Shown: positions 52,450 to 63,454 of the stretch, one piece after another
Layout: each line of letters opens with the position of its first letter
How positions within the stretch are numbered: the stretch's first letter is position 1
Source: Chlamydoabsidia padenii
Lineage: Eukaryota; Mucoromycota; Mucoromycetes; Mucorales; Cunninghamellaceae
Length of the DNA stretch: 64,000 nucleotides
Direction: 5' to 3'
NCBI GenBank assembly: GCA_025330725.1
Contig: JAIWND010000024.1
Location: forward strand, 310,001 to 374,000
Position numbers and translations under genes: made by a program
Notes under the pieces: generated by a model
Told to the model about the DNA's origin: nothing
What the model saw: only the letters and a program-made list of their open reading frames with translations
Database searches by the model: none

Positions 52450-53512
52450 ATGTCCACCGAACATATTCTTCAAAAGACTCTCAATGTACTTGTCTATGTC
52501 TTTTTGATAACTGCTACTGTTTTATCCTTCTCTGGGAAAAATAATTTGGCTGATGTGTTTGCTTCATATGAAACGTAAGTAATATAAAAAAGTATACAGG
52601 TGTTCAGTTTGACTTTTTATCATATGATTAGTTACTTTCATCCAGGTAAAAAACTTGCTTTAAATATATATATATATATATAAAGTGTTGAACTAACATT
52701 ATTTATCATAGCACCATGGGTTTTTACTGTATGGACAGTGATCTACTTTTTGCTTGGTGGGTTTGTGATTTACCAATGGTTTGAACAAGCGCATGAATCA
52801 GCTCTTCATGGTGTTGGTTGGCACTTTATACTTTCTGCTATTCTAAATTCTCTCTGGTTTAGCTTGCTGGTAAGTCGATTACCTTTTTTTATCATTCCCA
52901 TTCTTCTAAAACCCCTCATCTATTTATAGGAAGGTGACCATAAACTATTGGCACTGATGATCTCTGTATTTCAAGTATTCTCACTCTCATTTGTGTTTTG
53001 TAAAGTATAATCAAGAGTACAGAACAAAGAATGTCACTAATTCTTTTTTTTTTTTTTTTTTTTTTCGTTTAGACAAGTTGGAATCCGAGTACCCTGCTAA
53101 TACCTGGTGGGATCGTTTATTCTTACATGCCCCCTTCTCTCTCTGGCATGGCTGGTCTGTGTTTATCGCCGTCGTCACTGCCTTTGTCACTTTTACCGGG
53201 GTCAAAAAGGACGAGCATGGCGTGATCTTGCCGCCAAACACATTCCATATTATCCTGTTTTATATCGGTATTGGCTTTTTGGCATTGACTGCGATTGGGT
53301 ATGTGGAATATAAAGGACAAAAAGGGGATGTGACATCGGCCTGGGTCATCTCATTTGGTTTATGGTCTATTTTTGCCCACCAGCCTTTTACAACTATTCG
53401 TTGGGGTGCCCTTGCCGCCGCTATCATTACTACACTTTGGCCTGCAAAACCTTATATCTTTCGAGCCATGGGAAGATCGACAAGTGGTGAAACCGCTCCT
53501 ATTTTGGGCTGA
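52450..53512 (+). CDS. Polytopic membrane protein with TspO/MBR-like signature
   Basis: Five exons (52450-52574, 52632-52645, 52712-52869, 52930-52999, 53073-53512) give about 268 residues. Exon 2 has only 14 nt (TYFHP junction). About seven hydrophobic segments are visible. The block APWVFTVWTVIYFLLGGFVIYQ followed by HFILSAILNSLWFSLL fits the TspO pattern (PW.F..VWT.IY..., then LN.LW). A second conserved block is FLHAPFSLWHGWSVFIAVV. Related fungal and bacterial tryptophan-rich membrane proteins are of unknown function. ATG 52450 (MSTEHILQ) is the first in-frame start. Earlier in-frame sequence is hydrophobic but lacks an ATG. The exon 4 donor is at GTAAAG (53000), giving VFY-KLESE across the T-rich intron. 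Confidence 0.75.
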
Positions 53513-53772
53513 TTAGGTCTAATCTCTCTTTATTAGGCCACAGCACATATCCCTATTTTTTTTACCATTAGCTGTGGTTGACTAGTCTATTGTTTGATTA
53601 CTTTAATAAAGACATTCTTTTTTTTTTTTTTACCACAAGTATCAATGTCTTTACCTTGTCTTTACATGATGGAATAACCTGTATGGCGTACCTTTGATTT
53701 TGAAGTAATTAGTCGGCGAATGAAAAACACAGCGATAATACGGATATGAGTGGTTCATGCAACTTACCATTA

Positions 53773-54380
53773 CTACCTTACACCTACTTCTCGTAGAAGG
53801 TAGTGACCCATACTCTCTTTCCAAAAAATTTTGCCGCCGAGTAAGTACTTGAATAAAATTTGTGCCGTCATTGTTGATGCTGTTGTTGCTGTTGATGGTG
53901 TAAAAGCTGGGTAATCGATATTGGTCGCCATTTTGTAAATCCCTTTCTTCAAAATGTTTATTGCTGCATTTTGATTCCGCCCTCGCGAAGCAAATCTATA
54001 TTTTCTTCCAATGCAATCAGAGTTGATACAAACCATGATTCCTGAATTCAGTTTGGTGCTATTCCGCCGCCGTGGGTGAACAACTCGGGTATCACAGAGA
54101 CAACATTGTTTCGATGTAAGGTATTCATTAGTTTCATGGACCGTTTCCTTTTCCTTGAGAGATTTTTGTAACTTGGTTGTGCTTTGGCGCTGGTATCCTT
54201 TTATTTTTGAACCATGACCTTGGCCAGCATCCCCATAAAACACAACTGGTTTGACTTGACGAGGTTTCAGCTTGAGATCCACTGGGTTTCATACTAATGC
54301 TTTTGCCGCAGATGCATAGGCCGTGCAGTTTAATCTTTCTACACCATAGTTTTGCTTCTTGATCTATGGAGATTGGTGGT
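53773..54380 (-). pseudogene. Fanzor/TnpB-like endonuclease remnant
   Basis: The minus-strand frame ending at 53773 shows the C-terminal half of a TnpB/Fanzor-type RuvC protein. Present are a RuvC-II-like block VVFYGDAGQGHGSK (family VV.FGDGS....GH), NEYLTSKQCCLC, a zinc ribbon (C-x2-C ... VCINSDC) and the RuvC-III block FASRGRNQNAAINIL. In family members the last block reads R-D-x-N-A-A; here the catalytic aspartate position is N. The frame is closed by a stop just upstream, and related sequence (LWCRKIKLHG) continues in another frame. RuvC-I was not found. A dead copy of a mobile-element-borne nuclease is the best reading. No terminal repeats were recognised. Confidence 0.65.
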
Positions 54381-55042
54381 AGAATATGTGTATAATATGT
54401 CGGTATGCTGACTTTTATGTAAGGTCCCAATGTAAACATGGTGCTGATTGTCTTGGTTTTTATGCACTTGCATTGAAATTGGTTTGCTCCTTTTTTTTTT
54501 TCTCCATGGCATGGCAGTAATAGTCGGTTCTTGAATGGCTACTGATTCTTTGAGCTCGGATATCATTGGAGTGGATCTTCATCAATTTGTGCACTTGCTT
54601 TGCATCATAATTTTCTATTTCTTCTTCCAGGGGTACGTACAAAACAATGAGATTTGATTCATGCAAGTGAAGGCTGTGTTTTAATTTCAGGTTCCGATTC
54701 TGCATGAATTTCCCAATCCAGCAAACCAAGTGTCGTTGCCAGGGGTAGCCTAGGAGAGGAGCAATATACGTTTGAAAAAAAAAACCAGAGTCTTTTCATC
54801 ATGACATGGTTTCCATGGCCTACCCAACAACCCCTGATTATGCAGATTCAAATCCAGATTCAATCAAATTCACCTCTATTTATATGGCCCCCTTTATTAT
54901 ACTTACCCCCAGATCTAGCCCTAACTCTATGCCAAGGTTGTCATTGTTGTTGCCGTTGGTACTTCAGCTGATTGAACAAGTTAAGAGCTGTTTTGAGTAA
55001 AGACATTGTGTAATGAGAGAGAGAGAGAAAGAAGAAGAAAGC

Positions 55043-55088
<46 letters not shown>

Positions 55089-55550
55089 AATGTTTAGATA
55101 TTTTGAATCAGCGGGCTGACAGAGCCACTCTTGGGATAAAGTTTGCCTAACCAACGAAAAATTAAATCCTTGTTTTGAGCCCCAAGGCGGGATTTGATCA
55201 TTGAGAAATAAAGTAGACCCGTATCACTCCTGCCAATGCAAACACTCTCTTTGTCCTTCCGCTGCAAAGCAATACATTCGAGCTATATATAAAGTGAATT
55301 TGAATCACTAGTATTGTTACTATTAGAGAAAACTATAAAGGGAATATCTTTTGCATTAAATAGTGTGGGCGTTGAAGAGATAGACCAACTCACGTCTTGA
55401 CTTTGTGATCAAAACGGTGCAGATCAGTTTCACCTCCTTTATTAATATCGTCTCATATTAGTAGGCATAAAAAGGAAAACAATAATGAATATGACAACTT
55501 TCTTTGATTCCTCTTCCTGGTACTACCTTTGGACTTATAGGATCCTTCGA
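54381..55550. other. Region without a recognised gene
   Basis: Contains degraded frames upstream of the Fanzor-like remnant, a 41-base A run (55047-55087), a GA tract (55015-55027), and the recurrent motif at 55186-55197. No gene is supported. Confidence 0.45.
55186..55197 (+). promoter_or_regulatory. Recurrent motif GGCGGGATTTGA
   Basis: Exact core on the plus strand, about 390 bp before the degraded gene at 55.6-56.4 kb. Confidence 0.45.
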
Positions 55551-55579
55551 CATGCTGGAAACAGACAACGAAAAAAATG

Positions 55580-56330
55580 CATTGATATAATGAACGAAGC
55601 CAACTCAAGCGAAAAAGATACTGATTTGACCACAGGCAGTTTCCTATTCCGCCTGTAAGTAATTGAATCTAATGAAAAATAGATGGTATTGTAAGACTCA
55701 TCAGGTTACCAAATCTTCTCCTTGTCCTTGAAAAGTAATAAAAGTTTTTGCAAAGATACTTTTATACATCATTATCTTGATGACACCATTGACGGTTATT
55801 TTTTCCCAGGAACCGCTATTACAGCAGAAATGGTAAATTCATGCACAATTCAAATCCCGAAAAGTGTTTTTTGGTTTACAGGGCAAATGGATGGTTGACG
55901 ACATCCAAGGAAGAAAAGTCAACAAAGGCACTGAAGTCTGATTGGGTTGCTGTCGTTAAATCATGGATCAACAGGTTTGATCTCGCGGTTTCCTCCCCAT
56001 TGTCTGACTTTGTCAAACTTGGTGTGGAAACGCAGAAAATGTTGATGGCTCTTAGGAGAACGATCGACGAACCCTATGCTCTCGGGATCTTGGTGGAAGG
56101 TAAGTTGTCCATCTCTTGTGTGGCAAGGTCGAAATTAACCTATACCATTGGTTTTCGCATAGGCTTTGAAGTTAAAACCTACTTCATGGATCTCCTCGGT
56201 GAAGGCGTCCTCACCATCCTCACCATCCTCATCCTTATCCTCATCCTCATCAACTTGTCTTCATCTTTATCTTCATTATTTTTTTTTGTGCTTTTAATCC
56301 ACTACCAACATCAACATCTCCAACAAGAAC

Positions 56331-56382
<52 letters not shown>

Positions 56383-56413
56383 TAGCAGAAGTAACAACAT
56401 CAATTGGGGTTAA
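55580..56413 (+). pseudogene. Degraded gene of an unnamed, probably lineage-specific family
   Basis: Exon-like frames include MNEANSSEKDTDLTTGSFLF (ending at a GTAAGT near 55660) and ANGWLTTSKEEKSTKALKSD, then WINRFDLAV, DFVKLGVETQKMLMALRRTI, and LVEG joined by a clean GT-AG intron (56100-56162) to FEVKTYFMDLLGEGV. The last part has the look of a repeated Mucoromycota protein family in which a VxG..V.TY.MDL block recurs; I cannot name it. After GEGV the frame runs into ILTILIL and (SN)n low complexity and stops at 56413, where a normal domain would continue. I read this as a truncated or decaying copy. Between the two parts a motif copy (ATTCAAATCCCG, 55849-55860) occurs in what would be an exon or intron. 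Confidence 0.4.
56331..56382. repeat. (CAACAG)n microsatellite
   Basis: About eight copies of a 6-bp unit, translated as alternating Ser-Asn in the degraded gene. Confidence 0.85.
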
Positions 56414-56429
56414 CCCGGGGGAGACGTCT

Positions 56430-56535
56430 TTATTTTATCTGGGTGTCTTTTATTAATATATATGTGTACTATATGTGTTTCTACTGTCTATATGTATTGC
56501 TACTATCTTTACCGCCTGCATTGACCTGTATTTCA
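56430..56535. repeat. Dispersed repeat shared with 10518-10640
   Basis: TTTTATCTGGGTGTCTTTTA, GTGTACTATATGTGTT and CTACTATCTTTACCGCCTGC follow in the same order as at 10.52-10.64 kb. A recurrent motif copy (AAAATCCCGCC, 56551-56561) lies just after. Confidence 0.7.
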
Positions 56536-56755
56536 AGGCATATTTATTTTAAAATCCCGCCTAATTCAAAATTTAAACTCACCTGCATGGTTGTCGGAGT
56601 GTTGAAATGCAAGATGCATGATTATGCCCCTTACGACGATGAAATCAGATTAGAAAAAGGAAGATAAAAACAATTCTTTTATTCATTTGGATAAACATAA
56701 AGGAGGTGAATAAACTAGTACTTAAAGAGAGTGTGCAGGGGCGAGACAGCTATGG

Positions 56756-58879
56756 CTAGAAGGATAAAAATAGATTCCGGTAAGGATCGCTAACACCAGA
56801 GACACCATATTGATCGTTTGTTTCAGGATACTTGTCAAAGTGACTCGCATCACCATCGCCACGAATAGTTGGAATATAGGGCGCCTTGATTTGTTTTGCC
56901 AGCAAGAGATTAAAGTTCACACCTTCAAACCAAGCGTGTCGTTTGATATCACCACTACCTCCTTTAAGATTCCCATACCGTTTAGACAAGTCGGACGTCA
57001 GTAGTTTTCGTAAAAGAGAGACCGCTGCTGGGTCAAAGTAACTTGGCCAACGAATCTTGCCCACCACAATCTTTTCATACAACTTTAGATGATCATCATC
57101 ATAAAATGGAGGTTGCCTAGTATGTAATGGAGACTGGTCGTTAGTAGATTCCAATCATCCTTCTTTTTTTTTTCTTTTCTTCTTCTTCTTCTTCTCTCTT
57201 TTACCCTGCAAGCATTTCATAGATAAGCACACCCAAACTCCACCAGTCGACTGCCTAATTAAAGACACCCCCAACCCAATTCGAAGGTTAGTGGACAAGA
57301 ATAATAATCCCTAATGAAGCTTACCTTCCCATAACCTTTTGAATTAATCACTTCAGGAGCCAAATAGTCAGGAGTTCCACAAAGTGTCCAAGTAATATCA
57401 GGCACATATTTCGCAAATCCAAAGTCAGTTATCTTGATATGCCCTTGATTATCCAGTAACAAGTTTTCGGGTTTCAGGTCCCTATCAAAAAAGAAAATGG
57501 TATGTTTAGTACACATCTATCTTTTTCCTTTCGTTATACTTTACCTATAGATGATATCCTTTGAATGAAGGTATTCCAAGGCCAAAAGTACTTCACCAGC
57601 ATAGAATTTGGCAACATGATCAGGGAATCGCTATATTTATCAAACTGGTTAATTCGTCCTATCCTGTGCTTTTATCACTATTGTATACTTACATGAGATC
57701 GACGCAAGACAGAGAAGAGTTCACCACCCGCCACATAATCCATGATCATAAACAAATGACTGTTATCTTGGAAAGTTCCCCTATTCAAAAAGAAAAAAAG
57801 CATACATACAAGAGATGAGTACATGACAAGTGAGACGACTTTTAATAGATGTAGGTATTACCAGCAATTGATCAGATAAGGATGAGCCACCGCTTCCATT
57901 ATATGTTTTTCATTGTTAGTATGTTCGACTTGCTTCAAACGTACCACTTCGGATTTCTTGAGTACCTTCATTGCATAATGACGCGCATTGACCCTGGATT
58001 GAATCAGATGGACGCGACCAAAAGAGCCTGTTCCCAAAGTACGCATGATATGAAAGTCCGACAATTTGAGTTGAGGTCTGTTTTGACGATGTTGAAGGAT
58101 CACTTGATCATTGTAAACCGATGTATAATTGCTGTGATTGTTGTTATGAGTGCTTTCGTTACTACTGGCGATCTTGTTATCCCCATTGGTTTGTAAAGTG
58201 GAGTTATTGTCGGAGCGATCATTGGCGGTGATTGTATGCTGTTGATCCTTTTCATAATCCATGTTTCCGTTTGAGTGTTGCGTATTCAGAGTCGAGGATG
58301 ATTGATTGGGCGTTCCTAATAAAATACAGTGGTTATGAGAAGATCGTGATGGAGTCCAATGGGGGATTTACCTTGGCCGTTAGATTCAGAGACTTGATGA
58401 GCGTGATCTATTATATGATTGATTAGTTGATAATTTATATCTAGTTATAGATTACACAATGATTGTAGATGGTTATATTCGCCCAACTCCCCTCTATCTA
58501 TCCCATTATTTTCACAGCAGGTGCCTTCTTTTTACAGAGGTTATATTAAAGAGTAATCTACCTATTCATTACCTTGAGAATTCACGTTCATGGAGCTGTT
58601 ACTGCCGCCACCGCCACCGCCACTTTGTGCATTTGAAGTCGTGGTTGGGAGAGAATGAGTAGTGCCATTGCTGTTGATAATGTTTCCATTACTGTTACCA
58701 TGTTTGTTGCCGTTATCTTGTTGAGAAGGAGAGGACTTGTGTAGCAAAGATGATAGTGAAGCAAAAGTGGAAGAAGACGAAGAGTTGGAAGTAGTAGTAG
58801 TGGTAGTAGTAGATTCCTTGTTAGAAGACGTGCCAGAAGACTTGTTTTTCTTCTCCATCAGTTTGTTTAAAAACGTCAT
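56756..58879 (-). CDS. cAMP-dependent protein kinase catalytic subunit
   Basis: Eight exons (58879-58573, 58407-58372, 58315-57862, 57780-57693, 57630-57545, 57481-57325, 57254-57205, 57116-56756) give 512 residues. The N-terminal 190 residues are low complexity (T, S, N, G runs). The kinase core has [50 protein letters not shown] and the PKA activation loop [15 protein letters not shown] with its phosphothreonine. The C-terminal tail ends in LFLSF, the FxxF pocket motif of AGC kinases. The enzyme transmits cAMP signals controlling growth, dimorphism and sporulation in fungi. Exon 2 is only 36 nt. Long N-terminal extensions are usual for fungal PKA. Confidence 0.95.
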
Positions 58880-60553
58880 TAGAAGAAGTCAAGTAGAGCA
58901 AAGATTGGTGAGTATATATAAAATAGAGAAACAAGGAGAGATGGTGGATGAAGAAAAGGGGAAAGACAGTGAGAGAGACGAGCACCTAATTTTTCCCTCA
59001 CTCTGATTCCAGCGCCGATTAAAATCATTTTTTGTATTTCAACTCATGACATCGCGGCATTTTTTTCTTCTTTGTAACCATCAGCACAGAGATGGATCAA
59101 TGATAACTCTACTTTGGTCTCTTACAAATGTGGCTATAAGCAATCAAATAATCGTCCTAACAAGTGTTACCCTCTTTTGTATTTACTGCAACAGTGGGCT
59201 ACTTTAAACTCTCATATTGGCGATAACACACAAAAGAACACATGTATGAAAAAAAGTAACCTTCTCCATGCATTAACGAACTCTCTTCTTTGGAATGATT
59301 ATATCAAACAAGATACCCACTGTGGTGAAACGGGAAAGGGAGGACGCTACTTTTGATGAAGAAGATCTACATAGGTAATAATAATAAAAGTATGCTTACT
59401 AAAGGTGTATGAAACCAACATGCCTTATTTTATGTTGTCTAGATACCCTCCATCCGATCGAAATTGTCCAACATTCACACTATGTTGAAATCAGGCCACA
59501 CAAGATGATTCTCAATACCTTGACTGCATCATCACACACTCATAAAAAAAAAAGGAATTATAATAATCTTTGCAAACGGATCCTTCTCACCAGTCAAACA
59601 AAATGATACATACGACATGTCCAATAGTGCTTTTGCTGGTAAATGAAGACATGGATACTTATCAAAATTTATGGAGGGGGTCATTAATCTACATCAACGA
59701 ATACCTGACAAGACTACAAGCTACCCAAGACAAGATGGCATCGTCCCTCGACTCGACAGTATTAGAAATAGTTTACTTTGTTATAAAATAACCCCCTTTT
59801 TTTAAATCATACATTATAATAAAAATGACATTCTAAGCTGATTGGCTTGTTACTGGATAATACTTTATGTGATAAATAGTACGACGGGGGTGTTTATACG
59901 ATGAAGTGGGTTTTGCACGGGTAAATTGAGTTTTTCGTCGAAAAGGCAGAGGATGAATTATCAGTTAATATTATGTGGGAAGTATGTGGGTTTCCTTTTA
60001 TTTTTCACTTACCATTGGCCGAAGCCCCGTACCCTTCCCTCTCAAAGGAGGGGTGCCAGCCATAGTCTCATCCAAGAATTGACTGACAAGTTGTTGTTGT
60101 TTGTTAAAGGAAAAGAATTTGAAAAGCTCTTTTATATGGTGTGAAAAAGAGAAAATCAGATGATCAAACCCCATGCATTGTCAAATTATAACAATCTTAT
60201 ACAGGCCACCATAGTTCGCATTAATGAGATGAAGCCTATAGGAAGCCACTTGGGCTAAAGCTTACTCTAATCGACGAAAAATTTTAAATTTACTCGTTCT
60301 GCATGATTGCGGGGTTGGAAATTAGGAAGAGGCACCAACCTAGTCCGACCACATTCCTACAAAAGATAGCTACCATATTTCAAGATGACATATATATAAA
60401 AGGAAACAAAAGGAGTTTTACCTAGTTTTATTGATTCCTATAAAATTACTATAAACAAAACAAATATAAAAAGACAAATGGGAGACTATAAAACAAAATC
60501 AAGTGGAGGGGAAGATAAAATACACAAAAGAGAGGAAGAGGAGAGGGGAGTGT
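58880..60553. other. 1.7-kb region without a recognised gene
   Basis: Short open frames (for example around 59114-59356 and 59570-59791) have no recognisable domain and no consistent splice structure. It may hold decayed sequence. The stretch near 60255-60290 resembles 55135-55170 (GGG.TAAAG.TT..CTAA.C.ACGAAAAATT). Confidence 0.45.
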
Positions 60554-61246
60554 TCAAACGAATTCTATGTAAGATTCAGGCACCAGACCAGTTTCATCAT
60601 CGACATCTGCAATTAACCAACCTGGGCATTGACGATCTTGAATCCATATAACCTGGCCGCATTTCATCGCCACCTCGTCCTTTGTTTCAGGTATAAAGTC
60701 AAATAAGGCCTTGGCATGTCGTCCATTGAATCGTTCGGATGAGAGTGAGATGTTGGACACATTGTCGTTTGGTGGTTGTTTACCATAATGTAAAGGAGAC
60801 GAGTCAGGGTACCCAAAATCACGTATCCATACTGTCGTTTTGTTTTCCGCTGTAGTGTTCACCATCTCCTCCTATCACAAAAAAAAGATTGTCAGTGTAG
60901 TGTTTGTTTGTTTGTTTGTTTGTTTCATAAATGTACCTGTGGAGCTGTTCCCCATTGTTCAATTTTGCTGTCACTGGTGATTTTGCTGGATGGTATATCG
61001 ATAGGATTGTCTTCGTTGCTGGAGCAGGTACTGACGGATACCACATCTTGGTCTTTTACATCTGTGTTCTTTATCTTGGTTGTTGCATGTCTTTGTTGTT
61101 TCCTTGTAGTGATCTTCCTTCCAATCGAGCTCTTCCGTGCCAACTAATATATAAGAAAAAAAAGTGTTAGTGAGATATAGCAACATGTGAGTATCTATTA
61201 CCTTCTTTATTAAGATTGTCAGGTTGGTGAGAGATGACCTATTCAT
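60554..61246 (-). CDS. SH3-domain protein
   Basis: Three exons (61246-61202, 61143-60937, 60871-60554), all in phase 0, give 189 residues. The N-terminal two thirds are charged and disordered (basic SSIGRKITTRKQQR followed by Ser/Asp-rich stretches). The C-terminal about 58 residues form one SH3 domain: HAKALFDFIPETKDEVAM, then WIQDRQCPGWLIADV and GLVPESYIEFV, with the conserved ALYDF-like start (ALFDF), central tryptophan and GLVPxxY end. Such small SH3 adaptors bind proline-rich partners in actin, polarity or signalling complexes. The partner cannot be told from the sequence. A (GTTT)n tract lies just inside intron 2 (60900-60926). Confidence 0.85.
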
Positions 61247-61561
61247 GACAATCAAAGTGGAATATATTATGGAAGAGGTGAAAGACAGGAAGGGGAGAAA
61301 TCAAACAAAGGTGTTATAATAGAATGAAGTGTAGTGATGTAAAAGTAGAGGTGTAAAGACGAAGAAGAGATATAATCCCCACAAGATTTCCTTCTTGAAG
61401 TTCCTCGATTAAAAAAAAAAAAAAAAAAAAAGAGAGAGAGAGAGGGAATTAAGGAGATAACTTTATTATAGAAGTAAGGAGACAGTGGCTCCAGACGGGA
61501 TCTAAAATAGTGGGGTAAATTCTATTATCGCAAAACAATGTCATAGCAACCAAAGAATAAT
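61247..61561. other. Tandem intergenic region
   Basis: Upstream of the SH3 gene and downstream of pyrophosphatase. Holds an A run plus (GA) tract (61411-61444) and a motif variant GACGGGATCTAAAA (61494-61507). Confidence 0.5.
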
Positions 61562-62935
61562 TTATAGGTGAGCCTTGATATGATACCATTTATCATCTTT
61601 GCCTTCAATTCGACTTGGTTCATCTATGTGGTGGGACTATGTATTGATTGAGAAGAACAAGTTTAGTATAGTGATATTATTATTATGGTAGCCTTTTTTA
61701 TTATTATTACCTTTGTGTCGAATGATTGGTGTAACTGAATTTGAGCTTTATAAGGGGAATTGTCGACGGTGAGATTGGTTCTATATATATAAAAAAAATG
61801 ATGATAAGTACATTCATATTAAAAGAAAGTCTTCTTTACTTACACATCAATATCATGGGTGTCGGCTTTACAAGGAATCTTTCCTTCAATCAATCGTTTC
61901 CATGCTTCATGAGTTTCTTGAATGACAGAGTGTGCATAAGCCTATAGCATCACCATAATAGTTAGATCCCCTTCTCTTTCATTGCCATCCTTACTATCTT
62001 TTCTGTTTGTTTTTTTACCTTGTCCTTGCATTGACCATCAAATGCAAAATGATTAGCTGGTTTCCCATCAGGCATCTTATAAATTTGGAACCAATGGTGA
62101 GTGGCGCGGATAAGTTCAGGGAAGTGTGTCTTGACATCCTCAATATCTGAATCAACGAAAAAAGAAGGTGTTATAAAGTGATCAAAGAGTTCATGTTATT
62201 CATAGTCCACTTACCATTTACTACATCTGCCATGGGATCCTTTATATCAATAGCAATCAACTTCCAATCCGTTTCGCCTTCATCCAATAGTGCCATGACA
62301 CCCAAGATCTTGACTTGTTTCACTTGACCAGGATAACCGACCTTTTCTCCAATTTCACATACATCAATCGGATCATTATCCCCTTTAGCCATCGTATCAG
62401 GATTCACATGGGTAGGATCTTCCCAAGTCTATTCACACCATGTCATCAAAACCACGTTAGTCAATCATCCCCCTATCTTTTTTTTATTTTTACCTGAGGC
62501 AGAGCACCATAGTTCCAGATATATCCTTTGTAGGGGAAGCAGTTACGTACAAATCGAAGTTTACCCTTTTTGACGTCTTGTTTCAAAGGATTCAATTTTT
62601 CCCCCGTGGCAATCTATCATCAAATCAAGACAAGATGATTAGTAAAGAAGAGTGAAAACAACAAGGTGTTATACTGACTTCTAGTTTGGCATTAGTCCAT
62701 CGTGGAATTTCCACAACCATATTCACGATCGTCTGTTCCTTGTTGGCGTATAATGGAATGTCGTGGAAGGGTGATATCAGTTGTCCATCTTTTTCTATTT
62801 ACATATGAAAGAAGGAAAGGAAGAATCATGGGGTGAGAATGAAGAAGATAACCAAGTTATATAGAATCCACTTACTGATATAGATACGATAGTCACTGGT
62901 ATATCGTTTTCCAGAGCTGACAATTTCGTACATAT
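61562..62935 (-). CDS. IPP1: Soluble inorganic pyrophosphatase
   Basis: Eight exons (62935-62876, 62794-62679, 62613-62494, 62428-62215, 62146-62019, 61941-61844, 61780-61711, 61636-61562) encode about 293 residues. The family I pyrophosphatase sequence is unmistakable: [37 protein letters not shown] core, the metal-binding block [26 protein letters not shown] and the MPDGKP loop. The enzyme hydrolyses pyrophosphate to drive biosynthesis in the cytosol and nucleus. One oddity: exon 1 ends ...YRIYIS in phase 0 at a perfect GTAAGT, but exon 2 (AAAAAGATGG after TAG) needs one carried base to give EKDGQ. With canonical splicing the frame would break, so a base may be missing from the assembly or mutated. 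The other seven exons are in phase. Confidence 0.93.
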
Positions 62936-63030
62936 TTGTTGTAAGAAAAGGTGAAGGAGAAAAAGAGAAAGGAGCAAATAAAAATAAAAAAAAGATCGGG
63001 GATCTACTTAGTAATCAGAAATCACAAAAA

Positions 63031-63048
63031 GCGGGATCGGAATTTCAA
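63031..63048 (+). promoter_or_regulatory. Recurrent motif variant GCGGGATCGGAATTTCAA
   Basis: About 96-113 bp upstream of the IPP1 start, on the strand opposite to the gene. The two half-motifs GCGGGAT and TTTCAA are both kept. Confidence 0.4.
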
Positions 63049-63093
63049 CTCACATGTGAATTCAGTTGCATGTATAATTATCGAGGCATGGTT

Positions 63094-63266
63094 TCCCGAT
63101 CCGCATGAATTTTGATACTACATAACAAACCAATAAAACAAACTGGATCACAATAGTGATTAAAAGATCTTTATTGATTAGAGTAAGTATAACAGTATGT
63201 AAAAGATGGTTTCAGTAATGTAGGGGATAGTGAGGATAATATCCACAAGAGAGGAGGTAAATAATT
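63094..63266. repeat. Dispersed repeat, copy 2 (with 23941-24125)
   Basis: Begins TCCCGATCCGCATGAATTTT and keeps ATAGTGATTAAAAGATCTTT, ATTAGAGTAAGTATAACAGT and AAAAGATGGTTTCAGTAA in the same order as at 23.94-24.13 kb. It lies downstream of the minus-strand CPA2 gene's stop, as copy 1 lies downstream of the FYVE gene's stop. Confidence 0.8.
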
Positions 63267-63272
63267 AGTTAG

Positions 63273-63325
63273 AATTCACTGGTATATCATTTTCCGATAC
63301 TGACAATTTTGTACATGTTTGTGGT
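63273..63325 (-). pseudogene. Degenerate duplicate of IPP1 exon 1
   Basis: Read on the minus strand, MYKIVSIGK, a stop, then YTSE corresponds to the IPP1 first exon ([15 protein letters not shown]) at 62935-62876. Most bases are conserved, but a stop interrupts the frame. The copy is about 380 bp upstream of the true exon, separated from it by the dispersed repeat. Confidence 0.7.
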
Positions 63326-63454
63326 AAGAGGTGACATATAAATAATCTGAATTTCAGATCACAGGCACAAGTAGTAAATAAAGCAAAGACATTTTTATTC
63401 AAGATATATAAATATAAAAGACAATGATAAAACTACAGATACATAACCTATTAT

